The notes below the pieces were generated by a model, which saw only the letters and a program-made list of their open reading frames with translations, searched no databases and was not told the origin of the DNA. The position numbers and the translations under genes were made by a program. DNA of 64,000 nucleotides from Coprinellus micaceus (Eukaryota; Basidiomycota; Agaricomycetes; Agaricales; Psathyrellaceae), in contig OX596340.1 in NCBI GenBank assembly GCA_951394405.1, forward strand, positions 2,852,001 through 2,916,000, read 5' to 3'. Positions 32,018 through 42,749 of this stretch are shown here, one piece after another. How positions within the stretch are numbered: position 1 is the first letter of the stretch; each line of letters starts with the position of its first letter.

Positions 32018-35000
32018 ATGAACTCCAGTAAGACAAAGGTCCCAAGCACGCCAGCCACCTCGAAATCTCAAATAGGCCGAACACCCATGAAACGACGACC
32101 ATCCCTTTCCTCTGTGACTTCAACAACATCATCCTTGGATTCTAGAAACTCCAAGGCACCAACGACACCCCTTCTCACAGCGAACAAGAAATTCAAAGCC
32201 CCACTATCCGTTGAGAGCCGCAAGATATGCAAGAAACCCAAATCCGCGTCGACGCTTGCTCCTATTCCGAGCACCCCAACGAAGAAGGATGGGTCGGGCA
32301 GTCAACCTAGGACGCCAATATCACCACGGCCTGGGTCGGCGTCTCCGCGCAAGGGGGCGGAGAGCCCGTTCCTTTTCCCAGCGACGAGTGAGATGGATGT
32401 GAGCAATGTCGACCCGGAGTCGGTGTTGGTTGACTTTGAGAGTGTGGAGCCTGGGGATGTGTCAGGGGAGATTGATGAGGCGTGGTTGAAGACGTCGCTT
32501 CGAGACCATGGGAGTGAGGATAAGGTCATGGTCTCTGTTCGGTATGGTTCATGCCCATGTTCAATATCCCTCACGCGCCCTGACGTCTCGAGCATAGAAT
32601 TCGTCCCACCGACTCGACGTCTGCTTGGATTCCAAACGCCCACGAAGCTGGGGTCAAGCTCGATCCTACCTTCGCAAGCCGGACAACCGCACCTTCTAGC
32701 TCATCTTTCAACTTCGACGCCGTCCTCACCGGAACACCCAACAAACCCATCTACACCACCGTCGGCAGGTCTCACGTCCACGCCGCCATGGAGGGCTACA
32801 ATGCAGTCATCTTCGCGTACGGGCAAACTGCGTCTGGGAAGACGTTCACGCTGAGTGGCGATGAGGACGAGCCGGGTATTATCCCCCGGTCTATGAAGGA
32901 CGTGTTTGGGTTTATCAAGCGGACCCCGACGCGCGAGTACCTATTGAGGTGCTCGTATCTCGAGATATATAACGAGAACATCCATGATCTGCTTGCGCCG
33001 CCGTCGATCGCTGCTACGAATCCGGTACAGATCCAGGGAGGGAACGGCGGTGACCTTATCCTTTCGCCACTCCGCGAGGAAGTGGTCACTAGTTTGAAAG
33101 GGGTAAAGGAGGTCCTCAAGCGAGGGGAAAGCAATAGACGGACGGCGTGTACCGACTGGAACGACCGGAGTAGTCGGAGTCATAGCGTGTTTCGGCTGGT
33201 TGTTGAGAGTAGGGAGAGGGGAAGTGGGGGGTCAGACGATGACGATGATCGCCCTTCGACACCGATGATGAATGGGAGACATACTCCAGGTCTAGGAGGG
33301 CGTCATACTCCTGGTTTGAGTGGGAGGCAGACGCCTGGGCTTGGGGGACCGAAGTTGCAAGCTCGGGGTGGGAGGAGTGTGCAGACGTCCGTGCTGGTAC
33401 GTGGTCGATTGCTTGAGGTGTTGGGTTTTAGCTTATGTCTGCGCTTTAGAGTCTCATTGATCTCGCTGGGTCAGAGAGGGCGACTTCAGACAAAGAACGC
33501 ACGAAGGAAGGCAAATACATCAACACTAGTCTTCTCACTCTCGGCACTGTTATTGCGACTCTCGCGGATAACTCCTCAAAGAAGAAGGCGTACGTTGTCC
33601 TTTACTGTTCTAGTCTGTGTAACACTAACAAGGAATTCCAGCGACCATGTTCCTTTCCGTAACTCGAAACTGACGAGGCTTCTGCAACCCTCGCTATCTG
33701 GCAACGCGCGTATCAGCGTTATTTGTACGATCAACCCCGACCCGTCTGCAATCGGCGAGTCGACGAGCACTCTGCTCTTCGCGAAGAGAATCAAGAGCGT
33801 CAAGGTAACTTACATCCCTCGTGCTATGTTGTGATGGTACTAACCCGCGTTTCACGTATAGCTCAACGCACAGAAGAAGGAAGTCGTGGATACCGACGCG
33901 CTCATCGAGCGTTACAGGAAAGAGATCGAGGATCTCAAGAACCGTCTCGCTGAACGGGAGGCTGATTCGCCTGTAAAGGGCAGGCGGTTGTCTGCGCGCG
34001 AGGTGTGTGTCGTTTCGCGATGCCTGAGCAACACGCTAACGCCCGAGGTAGCAAAGGGACGAGTCGAAGGCGATGATGGATCTCAATGGGAGGATTAAGC
34101 AACTCTCTAAGCTCATCCTTACTAGCCAGACCATCGACGACAACAATTCGAGACCAGGGACCCCAGCGAAGATTGACTTTGATATGACACCTTACCAGGT
34201 TCGTCTCCACTCCCTATGATGGTCTCCTAGACGTGGCTCACCAATCCTCGATTGACAGCTCCAACAAGAGCTGCTGGCGGCTCGAAATCAACTCGAGACG
34301 CAAGCTACCCAGATACTTTCACTTGAAGCTGCCCTCGTGGCGCGGCCGCCTCTCCCAGTCGATGCCCCTGAAGAGGAGAAGGTCAAGATGATTGCGGACC
34401 AGGCAAAAACGATTCGGGAGCTGGAGATCGTCGTTGCTGGGTACGACCAGAACCTTGGAGAACCGCTCCGCGCTGTCAAGGAAGATGTTGAGCGTGAGTG
34501 GAAGGTCAAGCTCGATGAGGAGACTAGAAAGAGGGAGGAGAAGGATAAGTGGGCTGAGGAGTTGGTTAAGGAGCTAGAGAAGGAGAAGAAGGTGGGAAGA
34601 AATCTACTTGTTCATTTGTGCATGCTCTTAAATACCATATCGCAGGCTCGCTTGAAATTGGAGGGTGAACGCCAGGCCTTGGCCTCGTTTGTGTCGAAAT
34701 TCGATTCACTTGGAGGCATATCCAAGCTTGATCCTCCCATGCCACGAGCAGGAGGCGCTGCAGCCGCCTTTGCTGAGCGGCAGCAGATCAAGCAAGCAAC
34801 TCGCGTCTCGGCCATCGACTCGGGGTCGTTCGCCTCCTACCTCTTCTCCAACCGCAAGTCCTCGACGGGCTCGACTGTAGGCAACGACAGTACGAGTACC
34901 CCAACCAAAATCAACATCATCGTGGAGCAATGCACAGGTGCCAGCGTGGACTCTCCCATGAAGCTTGACACTTTGAAGCCGCAGCCGAGCTTGTTCGAGC

Positions 35001-35191
35001 AAGAAATGCCCGAGGAGGGGCTGGGCGATATGACCTTTGACGAGCTCGAGGTGGAACACCAGCTGCTGGCGAGGTCGGTGTCGTCGATGCCTGTGCCGTC
35101 GCTGAACACGGCGAATAGGTATAAGGCCTCGAAGCAGAGGGATGTGTTTGGGGAGAAGGAGAATATACCCGCGGCTGCTGGGCAGTCATGA
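32018..35191 (+). CDS. kinesin motor protein, kinesin-7 (CENP-E/Kip2)-like
   Basis: Microtubule motor with a Ser/Pro-rich N-terminal extension (about 165 residues), the motor, then coiled coil. Exons: 32018-32541, 32598-33396, 33450-33589, 33642-33804, 33862-34002, 34052-34198, 34259-34591, 34646-35191; 930 residues. Motor motifs: KVMVSVRIRP, Walker A GQTASGKT, switch I with [11 protein letters not shown], switch [15 protein letters not shown] (start of exon 33450) and [18 protein letters not shown]. The neck-linker region ([20 protein letters not shown]) is typical of kinesin-7. Unusually, about 50 extra residues interrupt the motor between switch I and switch II, including an acidic run and three tandem copies of GR(H/Q)TPGL(G/S)G. 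The C-terminal tail is short for CENP-E, so a Kip2-like transport role is as plausible as a kinetochore role. Confidence 0.9.
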
Positions 35192-35791
35192 CCTGGATGA
35201 TACCCCTGTTCCCTACGAATGTTGGGTGTGTATGGATATGATGTATGTGGTAGGCTTGACTTTGCCTCTTTGCTTTGTGTTATTATGTTCCGATTATCGC
35301 TCTCATATTGTTATTCTCGCTTTCACAGACATGTTGTGCAATTATAATATCTCCCGTTTCCTCGCATTCTTGACTTACTGACGCGCTGTCGTTCCACTCC
35401 ACGTATATGCATATAAAATTTCTCTCAGCCAGGTCGCCGTGACCTGTCCGTGTGACCATACCTCTACGGGAAGGTCTTCGTTGTCGCGATGGCTCGGCTT
35501 CTTCGCCGCTTGGCTACCCCAACCATATGCGCGTCGAGCTAGCCCTCGGGAGCAGATATTCACATGAGGTGAGCACAGCGTATACCCCATGGCTTCTGTC
35601 CTTCACCAATAAACTTGACCAGGTGCTGTACATCCGGACCGTAGGAAGAACAGACCTTCCGAGAAAGAAGCGCCTAGCGTCACAGTTACCCCGACGAAGT
35701 GATCTGCAGACCACGAATTCCCCGCTTCACAGAATTCTGGGATTCGTATATCAAGACAGTGTCTTCTCATGGGTTGCTCGTCTTGCCCATC
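35192..35791. other. intergenic between kinesin and BNR gene
   Basis: AT-rich 3' flank (35280-35370) followed by the promoter of the secreted protein. The downstream open frame extends upstream to 35699, but the signal peptide sets the start at 35792. Confidence 0.4.
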
Positions 35792-37332
35792 ATGCGCCTA
35801 TTACTAGGAAGTCTCTTGCTATTGTGCGCAGCGCGGCTATCCGCCCTCGCCGCCCCCACCGTCAGCACAGTCGCCAACTTGGAGCTAGATCCTCGCGCCA
35901 TATACTTCGTTTCTTATGACGGCCTTGTGAACGTCAACTCCTTCCAGCTTTCCGGCGTCCTAACGCATGGGAATTACCAATACGCTGCATGGTACACATC
36001 CTCAAGATACGCGGTATTGGCTCGACGACAGCTGGGTACCAGCACCTGGTCGACGCTGCAGCTTCCGAGGCAACTGTCGACGAACGACTCGCACAACGTG
36101 ATCGCTCTGGGAGTGTCCCCAGCCGACGGGAAGATTCATGTGGCATTGGACTGCCATAGCACACAGGTGTTCTACACTAGTTCAGAAGCAGGTCTCGCGA
36201 CAAATGGGGCCAGCTGGACGGCAAGTCGCTTTGGGTCGATTACGACTACCCTGAGTGGGTTGGGAGTTGGAAAGTGAGTCTTTGATAGTTTGGCGGGGGA
36301 CCCAGCTGACTCTGCAGGCCAGCACCGTCACATATCCCCAGTTCGTCGTGACGCCCGATAATCTATTGCAATTTGTCTATCGGTCTGGTGTATCCGGAAA
36401 CGGTGCGACGCAGCTCGCAGAGTACCGGAACGGGGCCTGGTCGAACGTTGGCTCGTGGGCCTCTGCTAGTGGCACATATACGTCGACGAATGGGGCGAAA
36501 AGCAGCGCAAGAAACCTTTACATCCATGGGTTTACCTATAGAAACGGAAGAGCGCACGTAACAGGGACTTGGAGAGAGCAGGCAGGGGGTGTAATGTGCA
36601 ACGGCGGAGGTCTTACAAACCACGATACCGTTTACTTCTACTCGGACGATAAAGGTAAGCTACACCTTCAGTCTAAGCATAGATCAACATCTCAGCCCAA
36701 TCCTGCAGGGAGGACATGGAGAAACAGCGCGGGGTCGAGCGTTGCGACATCCGGATCCAACCCAGTGAACGTCAACACTGCCGGCATAATTGTCGATCCT
36801 CTGAACGCTGATCATGGCCTCATGAATCAGGAATCCCAAGATGTGGACTCGGATGGACAAATACATGCAATCATTTCTTACGTCCCGGGTATGTCGCATA
36901 CCATCAATGGAGCGAAGCTGATTGTCCGCACTTCCAGGTCGCTTCACGCAATGTGTCACCAATTATCAGCGGGATAGGACCTCCTATGCTCGCCCATTCC
37001 ACGTCTACCGCTCTGCAAATGGGACATTCACGAAGATGGAGATACCGTTTGCAGTGAACGGCGTTGGAAGGTCCCAGATCGTGATGGATTCAAACGACAA
37101 CGTCTACGTGGTGCTGCCTTTTGTTCGCGTTGTCACTGCTAGCAAAGCAAGTGGGTGGACGGATTGGGCCATGGCATACGACGGCGTGGCCCAAGGATTG
37201 AACGCATTTGGCGAAGTGACCGTGGATAGAGCCGGGGTGTCGAATGGGGTTCTCTCGATCTTGTATCAGGTGAAGAGCTCAGGAACAACGCCTTCACCGG
37301 TGAGACTGCTTGACGTCCGACTGAACGGCTAG
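35792..37332 (+). CDS. secreted BNR_4-type beta-propeller protein (candidate polysaccharide lyase or hydrolase)
   Basis: Exons 35792-36273, 36323-36654, 36709-36888 and 36938-37332 give 462 residues. The start is set by a strong signal peptide (MRLLLGSLLLLCAARLSALA, cleavage before APTVS). The mature part resembles the BNR_4 family, seven-bladed propellers with repeated aromatic strands; visible signatures are HGNYQYAAWYTSSRYAVLARR, NDSHNVIALGVSPADGKIHVALD, FVYRSG and HAIISYVPG. From memory, characterised fungal relatives include rhamnosyl-glucuronate lyases acting on arabinogalactan side chains (PL42), with GH145 as a related family; this assignment is inference. It would act outside the cell on plant or microbial glycans. 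The first 3' splice site must be the second AG (36322), because the first leaves a stop. Confidence 0.75.
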
Positions 37333-38741
37333 CTCTGGGCTGTCAAGGGGTATATGGAAAAGGTTCTCGAATGCAAGTTTTTCGCAAGGGACGGCGGTAC
37401 TAGCAACTATCATATGTAGGGACACAGCGACGAGCGCCAATCATCCTATTGTCTTGCTCTCAATCATTCCCGAGCCACTGACACCCTAGAGATTCGTTTG
37501 GCCGGTATTGTGACTGTGCACCATTTTTGCTTAGCTTCTCTGATAAAAGGTTTGTTGCAAGGCTAGGTTGTAGCGTTCCCATCTACACCGACAAAAAGGC
37601 CGACAGGAGGAATGCCAGACCTTCCACAAGGGTTTTGTTGGTTCCCTAAACCTTCGCGAGTGCTTAGGGACGCAGATAGACAATTAGCCAGCCCTTTCCA
37701 CCTTTTGTATGACTTACATGCTGCCCACATTGTTTGCGCTGGCAAACAGGGATCAGACTGGCCATGGCCGTGGTGGCGAGTATCTTCTCGGATCAAGTGC
37801 GGCCCGACGTCACAGATGGGCGCTAATTTTCCATTTCCCCCCCTCCTCCAGGACCTTCTCCAACTCCCTTCCGGTCGTTGAGTCGTGAGATTTTCTCGAA
37901 CCCCCACAGACTAGGGATAGGTTAGAAATGCACCAAATTCTCAGGATAGTAACCGCCGGCGGACTACCACTTTCCTGGATGGAACATTTCTCACCCTCAT
38001 TTCCTATCGTCCCGATAAAATTGTCCTCACATCATGTCCAGTTCTGGCTGCCTAGGTCTGCGTCCCTTCCGTCGGAGTTATTGGATAACTCCCATTTTTC
38101 AAGCATCATGGAGCACTAGATTGACACCGTCTGTCTTTTGTTTTACTAATTGTGGCGAACGTAGCAGCTCGTCGGAGCGCTGAGTCCAGATGCTTCTTGG
38201 CAAGGAAGACCCGTGGCTCACAGCACGCTGACGCAGACTGACGCATGCTTCCCATGAAGGGCGTGCAGTGTGTGAATAGGTCCGAGTACAAAGGAGCGCC
38301 CGGAGACTTCTCTTGCTTCGTCTCGTAATGAGGCTCATCCACCATTGGTGCATCGGACTGTGCACATCCTCCGGGATTTAGCACCATGGGAGACGCACAG
38401 AAGCTATGGAGGGGTGGCAAACGGTCCTGTTCGCTATCCTCACTTTACTACTTGCCCGTATGTAGTAGCTTATCGCATCCCGCTCACCGCAGCCACCCCA
38501 GCTATGTTCTGATCACATCCTTCACCAAGGTCATGCCGAGTCTCTAGTGAACTCGTTATTTCGTCATGTTCCATTAACTATTTTTCCTTTCCCGACAGTA
38601 CAGTGAGGCACGGGTGAGGCCATCTAGAATGCTTTTGCCTGAAAGTGTTAACTGAAACACCTTCCAGCCTCACCGGCAGTGCGAAGAGATCATCTCTACA
38701 ACGACTCCGAGGATCTTCTGATTGACAGGCAACGTTTGCGA
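37333..38741. other. intergenic, no gene recognised
   Basis: No frame shows a known motif or convincing splicing. One ATGGGCGCTAATTT motif at 37815-37828 matches the recurring motif described in the findings. The right edge is the target-site duplication of the MITE. Confidence 0.4.
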
Positions 38742-38749
38742 CTCGTGCC
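38742..38749. repeat. left 8-bp target-site duplication (CTCGTGCC)
   Basis: CTCGTGCC directly precedes the left inverted repeat and recurs directly after the right one at 39571-39578. Confidence 0.85.
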
Positions 38750-38783
38750 AGGACCCCGGAATATACTGCCAGAAGTTAGGTAC
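38750..38783 (+). repeat. left terminal inverted repeat
   Basis: 34 bases, perfectly complementary to 39537-39570. It starts AGGACCCC immediately inside the target-site duplication. Confidence 0.9.
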
Positions 38784-39536
38784 GGAGGACACCCATTTTA
38801 TCCGGATTGTTTTGGGCTGGTTTTATCCGGATTGCACCTAAGTTCGGCGACGGGTCCCTGATTTTATCCGGATTCCTGTAGGTAAGTTCGTTTTTCTCTC
38901 AAATCCCTATTTTTAGCCCATTTTTTCGCCCAGGGCGCTTATTTTGCTCCTTAGGTTTGATACGGAAGGGTTGAGGATGTGCACAACCCGGAGGAATCGC
39001 GTTTTGGGGTACTAGGAGATCGTGTCCTCCCCATCACCACTTATCAATGCGGCTCCCTGCTTCCCATGGCAGAGTCTCTCCGGAAGATGGCAAACTGTTT
39101 TTTGTGTAGGTCTGGCAGAGATTAAAACGCACCTATGCCCTGTCAAGAAGAATTATACTATCCCTCTGAAGAGGGACAGGTTGCGATGGGAGGAGTGTCA
39201 AGGATGCATAGGAGCCAGTCAGGCAAATCTCGCTGTGCTGAGAACGACATTTGAGTAGGAAATCAGGTTGAACATCTGCGCGCCGTGCCTCTCAATTCTC
39301 GGAGATTTGCACACCGAAAGTCTCCTTAGTTGGTTGGTATCAGCGACGAAGACACTCGAGAAAATGGGTCTGAGATTGGGGCCGCTGGGCTAGTCGTCCG
39401 GATTGTGAACCCAGGTGCCGTGCTGCCCACGTCGGTTTATCCGGATAGTGCACCTAAGAGGATCGATTCTGGCCCTCAAATCTATCCGGATTGCACCAAA
39501 CTGGGGCGCCTTCGGCGCCCATTTTTATCCGGATTG

Positions 39537-39570
39537 GTACCTAACTTCTGGCAGTATATTCCGGGGTCCT
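39537..39570 (-). repeat. right terminal inverted repeat
   Basis: 34 bases, the exact reverse complement of 38750-38783. It ends GGGGTCCT immediately before the second CTCGTGCC. Confidence 0.9.
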
Positions 39571-39578
39571 CTCGTGCC
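39571..39578. repeat. right 8-bp target-site duplication (CTCGTGCC)
   Basis: Identical to 38742-38749 in direct orientation. Confidence 0.85.
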
Positions 39579-39914
39579 CACTACCTTTTTTCCATTTGTC
39601 TGCAAGCCATCACCGAACCGTTAGGTCACCGGTTGTCAGCTGAAGCAGGATCATCAAGTATTCGCCACACAGTCGAGCGCTTTGCTGTGATTCGGGCCAC
39701 AATTGGCAAATTTGCTAGATATTTGCACAGCACATGTGGGGTTTGTAGGCCGCTGAGAGTCAAAATAGCCGCTTGGGCAGGATGCTCCTCTTATAGCGGG
39801 GTAGGCCGCGAACACGAGTTCACTCCGTAGCCTGCAATTCCCCAGTTCCTTTCGACCCGACCTCAGATCGACCTCACCCACTGGTTCTCCAGCGCTGGAC
39901 GCAAACACCGCCCC

Positions 39915-41198
39915 ATGGTCATACATAAACTTCCACCCGAGGTCTTGCGGGTGATATTCCTTCACTACACCAAGCGGATCCCGAAGGAGGAAGAATACAA
40001 CTTGAAGAACCCCGCTTTGATATCGACAAAGGGAAGCAGGGGTGATGTCGAGATGGATTCCAATATGCAGGTGGAACGTCGTAGAGATACGCTATGCACT
40101 CCCTTTCACCTCTCCCTGGTCTGCCGCCATTGGCATTCCACGGTGGTGGGAGACCCGGTTTTATGGTCCAACATTCACATCCACCACCCTTTCCCAGACG
40201 ATATTCCCATCTTCGAGGTGTGGTTCCAGCGTAGCGGCAGTGAGCTCTTAACCCTCTCCCTCCACGAGGACTTCGATGCACCGCTCGACTTCTCCGACAT
40301 CCCCAAGTATGCCGAAGCCTTCGAACTAGGCGTGCTATCACAACAAAAGCGGGCGCTATTCCAGATCATCAAGATGGCATTTGGTGCATCGGAACGTTGG
40401 AGAGCTGTAAGTCTCTCGCTGGGCGAAGATGTCGGGCGGGTATTTCAAACCGAAGACTTTCGCACGAGCGAGTTCCCCAACCTCGAGAGTTTCGAAATCG
40501 ACATGAGGGATACGGAGGTGTCACCCTGGTACGATCCATCATCTGGGACACTTCCCCCCATCCACGCCGTTTCCAAGCGCCTATCCTCTTCTCCCAAGCT
40601 CAGAGCTGCAAAATGGTCCTCATATGTCGATAGCGAGGTTCGGGGGTACGCCCCTTTCGGGCGCCTAACCTCCCTTTCCATCGCCATAGTCACGGAGTCC
40701 GAGGCAACCGCCATCCTCTCCCGCTGCCAAGAGCTTCGGACACTCGAATTTCGGCACTACCGGCCGTCATCAGCCCCATCTACCCTCCAGTTCACCCGCC
40801 CGATTGTCCTCCCGATGTTGCAAGTTGCTGCCCTGGGATTCTTCGACGACTGGATTGGGGTACCATCGTTCTTCGATTTATACGCTGCCCCCTCCCTTCG
40901 CGAGTTGGACCTAGAGCGCGGTTTCGGGCGGAGCAGCACGACGCTCCGCGTGATCAGCAGTGGTGGGTTGGGAATGGGGGATGAAAAGGGGTGGAAAGGC
41001 CTTATCGGGTTCCTCGAGAGGAGCGACTGTATGTTGCGGAGGTTGTGTTACTGTCCCGACATCGAGCTCAGTGCGGGTGAGGAAAACGTTATGAGAGAGT
41101 GTCTGAAGAATAGAGTATTCCATGGGTTGATAGAGTATCCAAAGAGGCGAGAGCGTAGTCGAGGGATGTCGAGGTGGGATGGGGCGGGGTGGCTGTAA
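39915..41198 (+). CDS. F-box protein
   Basis: Intronless gene of 427 residues. The F-box is right at the N-terminus (HKLPPEVLRVIFLHYTK), followed after an insert by FHLSLVCRHWHSTVVGDPVLW and a tail with leucine-rich repeats (LGRLTSLSIA-like, ILSRCQELRTLEFRH, SLRELDLERGFG). Unlike the other F-box genes in the window it lacks the N-terminal coiled coil and the 'LSPxRR' lead-in, so it belongs to a separate subfamily. A missing 5' exon is possible because the domain starts so near the first ATG. The MITE lies about 340 bp upstream, within reach of the promoter. Confidence 0.8.
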   Translation: MVIHKLPPEVLRVIFLHYTKRIPKEEEYNLKNPALISTKGSRGDVEMDSNMQVERRRDTLCTPFHLSLVCRHWHSTVVGDPVLWSNIHIHHPFPDDIPIFEVWFQRSGSELLTLSLHEDFDAPLDFSDIPKYAEAFELGVLSQQKRALFQIIKMAFGASERWRAVSLSLGEDVGRVFQTEDFRTSEFPNLESFEIDMRDTEVSPWYDPSSGTLPPIHAVSKRLSSSPKLRAAKWSSYVDSEVRGYAPFGRLTSLSIAIVTESEATAILSRCQELRTLEFRHYRPSSAPSTLQFTRPIVLPMLQVAALGFFDDWIGVPSFFDLYAAPSLRELDLERGFGRSSTTLRVISSGGLGMGDEKGWKGLIGFLERSDCMLRRLCYCPDIELSAGEENVMRECLKNRVFHGLIEYPKRRERSRGMSRWDGAGWL

Positions 41199-41228
41199 GT
41201 ACATAGAGCTGAAGTCGCAGAATCGGAT

Positions 41229-42440
41229 TCAAATCTGTATCGTTACCCGTTCCAAAGACGCGAATGGAGCGTCCTGCTTTCCTCCGCTTTCCCCAACGGT
41301 CTCTGCCACCGCCGAACGTTCCGCTACGAGCTGTTTGAACGAAGCCTCCGGTATTATCTTGGGGTTCTTCGCCACCCACATCCTTTCTTGTTGTAACTCC
41401 GGGTCCCACTTCTGCAAGAGTTCACCCTCCCTCTGAAACGCAATATCGTCGGGGTTTGGGGGTTTAACCCAATTTAGGACTCGGAGTGCGGGCTTGAGAA
41501 TGGGTGCGCCGTCCTTCCGTTGCGAGTGGACGACGTCGAAACGCACGATGGCTTTGCCGGTATAAGGGTGGGCGTACCGGGCTGGGTCCCAGGCGGCAGA
41601 ACCTGGCTTTGGTTGGACGGTGAGCCAGTGGAAAAAATTGAGTCTAGTAACGTAATCGGGGTCTAATAGGATCAGAGAGAGTGACCGCTTTTCGAATTCG
41701 ACGAGGAAAGGATCGTGTATGGAATTCAGGACCTTCGAGGCGTGCCTCAAGTTAGCTGTCTTGCAATGAGCTGGGTGTTGTTGAGAGCGGGTCAGGAAGG
41801 CGTCGATATCAGCGCGTTCCTTGTCGTTAAGCATCTTCTCGTATTCGGTTTGGAGGGTTGGGGCCCTGCATATGTTGAGAAGGTCGATACCCCATGGGGT
41901 GCCGTTTGGGGTGAGGAGGTCCCTGCCCTCGTCGAATTGGTTCGGATCTGGGGCCTCCACGACTCTAAACCGCAGTTCCCCCGCGGCGACGTGTACAGGA
42001 CTCTTTGATGCACTCCGTACGCTCGTGCCTTCATCCACATGATGGGAAGTCGATACGGGGCGCCAAAGGTAGAGAAACCCCTTTGAGTTGGGCGGGTAAG
42101 GCAAGAATTGCCGATCGATCTGGTGATAGTATAGCACGCGTTTTGAGAGCTTAAAGCCTTTTAGATTGCTGAAGTCGCGGTAGTCTTCCGTCCGAAGGTT
42201 GGAGGGTGTATAGGAGGATGGTGCGGGGACGGTGCCGTACATGGTCTTTCGTGAAGAGGTTGAGGACCATCGCTGCTGGTACGCTCGTGAAGGCTTTAGA
42301 TCTCGATTATGTGGCGGGTGGGAATGCAGAAATGTAGACGCCTTAAAGAGTACTATTGTCAGTAAGCGAAGGAACCAAACGAGCTCGAGACACACCAGTA
42401 AGCTACGTTTGCAAAGTTGAGGAGTTAGGAACGCATGCAT
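41229..42440 (-). CDS. protein of unknown function, paralog A
   Basis: A long open frame ending at 41229. The N-terminal part is uncertain: candidate ATGs are at 42482, 42440 and 42242 (MYGTVPAPSS). The stretch before the last one is basic and Ser/Arg-rich (YQQRWSSTSSRKT), like a mitochondrial presequence, but could also be intronic. The body has segments shared with the next gene: PYPPNSKGFLYLWRPVS against RYPPSTKGFFYFDRPSP, GELRFRVVEAPDPNQF against GSLRFRIVPEANPALF, and VLNSIHDPFLVEFE against VLNSILDPFLVNFS. No known domain or catalytic motif is recognised. The pair looks like a diverged tandem duplication. Confidence 0.65.
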   Translation of the reverse strand: MHAFLTPQLCKRSLLVCLELVWFLRLLTIVLFKASTFLHSHPPHNRDLKPSRAYQQRWSSTSSRKTMYGTVPAPSSYTPSNLRTEDYRDFSNLKGFKLSKRVLYYHQIDRQFLPYPPNSKGFLYLWRPVSTSHHVDEGTSVRSASKSPVHVAAGELRFRVVEAPDPNQFDEGRDLLTPNGTPWGIDLLNICRAPTLQTEYEKMLNDKERADIDAFLTRSQQHPAHCKTANLRHASKVLNSIHDPFLVEFEKRSLSLILLDPDYVTRLNFFHWLTVQPKPGSAAWDPARYAHPYTGKAIVRFDVVHSQRKDGAPILKPALRVLNWVKPPNPDDIAFQREGELLQKWDPELQQERMWVAKNPKIIPEASFKQLVAERSAVAETVGESGGKQDAPFASLERVTIQI

Positions 42441-42749
42441 TAGAGGTGGAATGGACCCCTTTCTCAAGAACATTAACCTCATGTTGTGGCCGTAAGCGGA
42501 CTGCAGGTAAGGTGAAGTCCCAACACCGGCTTACACGAGGATCGTAGTGGGAGAGAGGAAGTAGGCTGTCGCAACCGTGACGCTGGACCAGGACTGACGG
42601 CGCGGTCAAGCAAACCCAAAAGGAAACTTTGCCCCTAACGGCGCTCAAGGGCCCGTTGACTCGGTGAGGAGATGCCCGTTGGATGCCCGGTCAGAAAGAC
42701 GAACACCATAGTATATTGGTATGGAATACATGACAAGTGTAGTGGGGGC

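Larger units (their letters stand above)
38750..39570. mobile_element. hAT-like non-autonomous DNA transposon (MITE), 821 bp
   Basis: The element is bounded by perfect 34-bp inverted repeats (38750-38783 and 39537-39570; the outer end reads AGGACCCCGGAATATACTGC on each strand) and flanked by an identical 8-bp duplication, the size made by hAT transposases. It encodes no transposase: internal frames are short and unrecognised. Six copies of the palindrome ATCCGGAT lie inside, three near each end (38800, 38825, 38866 and 39439, 39484, 39527), usually as TTTATCCGGATTG and often followed by CACCTAA or similar. Such subterminal repeats are typical binding sites for hAT transposases. A short perfect hairpin (GGGCGCC-TTC-GGCGCCC) sits at 39504-39520. 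Identical ends and target duplication point to a recent insertion that depends on a transposase encoded elsewhere. Confidence 0.85.

Noticed and set aside
38750..39570. CRISPR-like array because of the repeated ATCCGGAT units
   Set aside because: Copies are too short and irregularly spaced, the host is eukaryotic, and the inverted repeats with target duplication explain the structure.
39330..39830. 166-codon plus-strand frame across the right end of the MITE
   Set aside because: It crosses the element boundary and target duplication, so it cannot be an ancestral gene, and has no domain.
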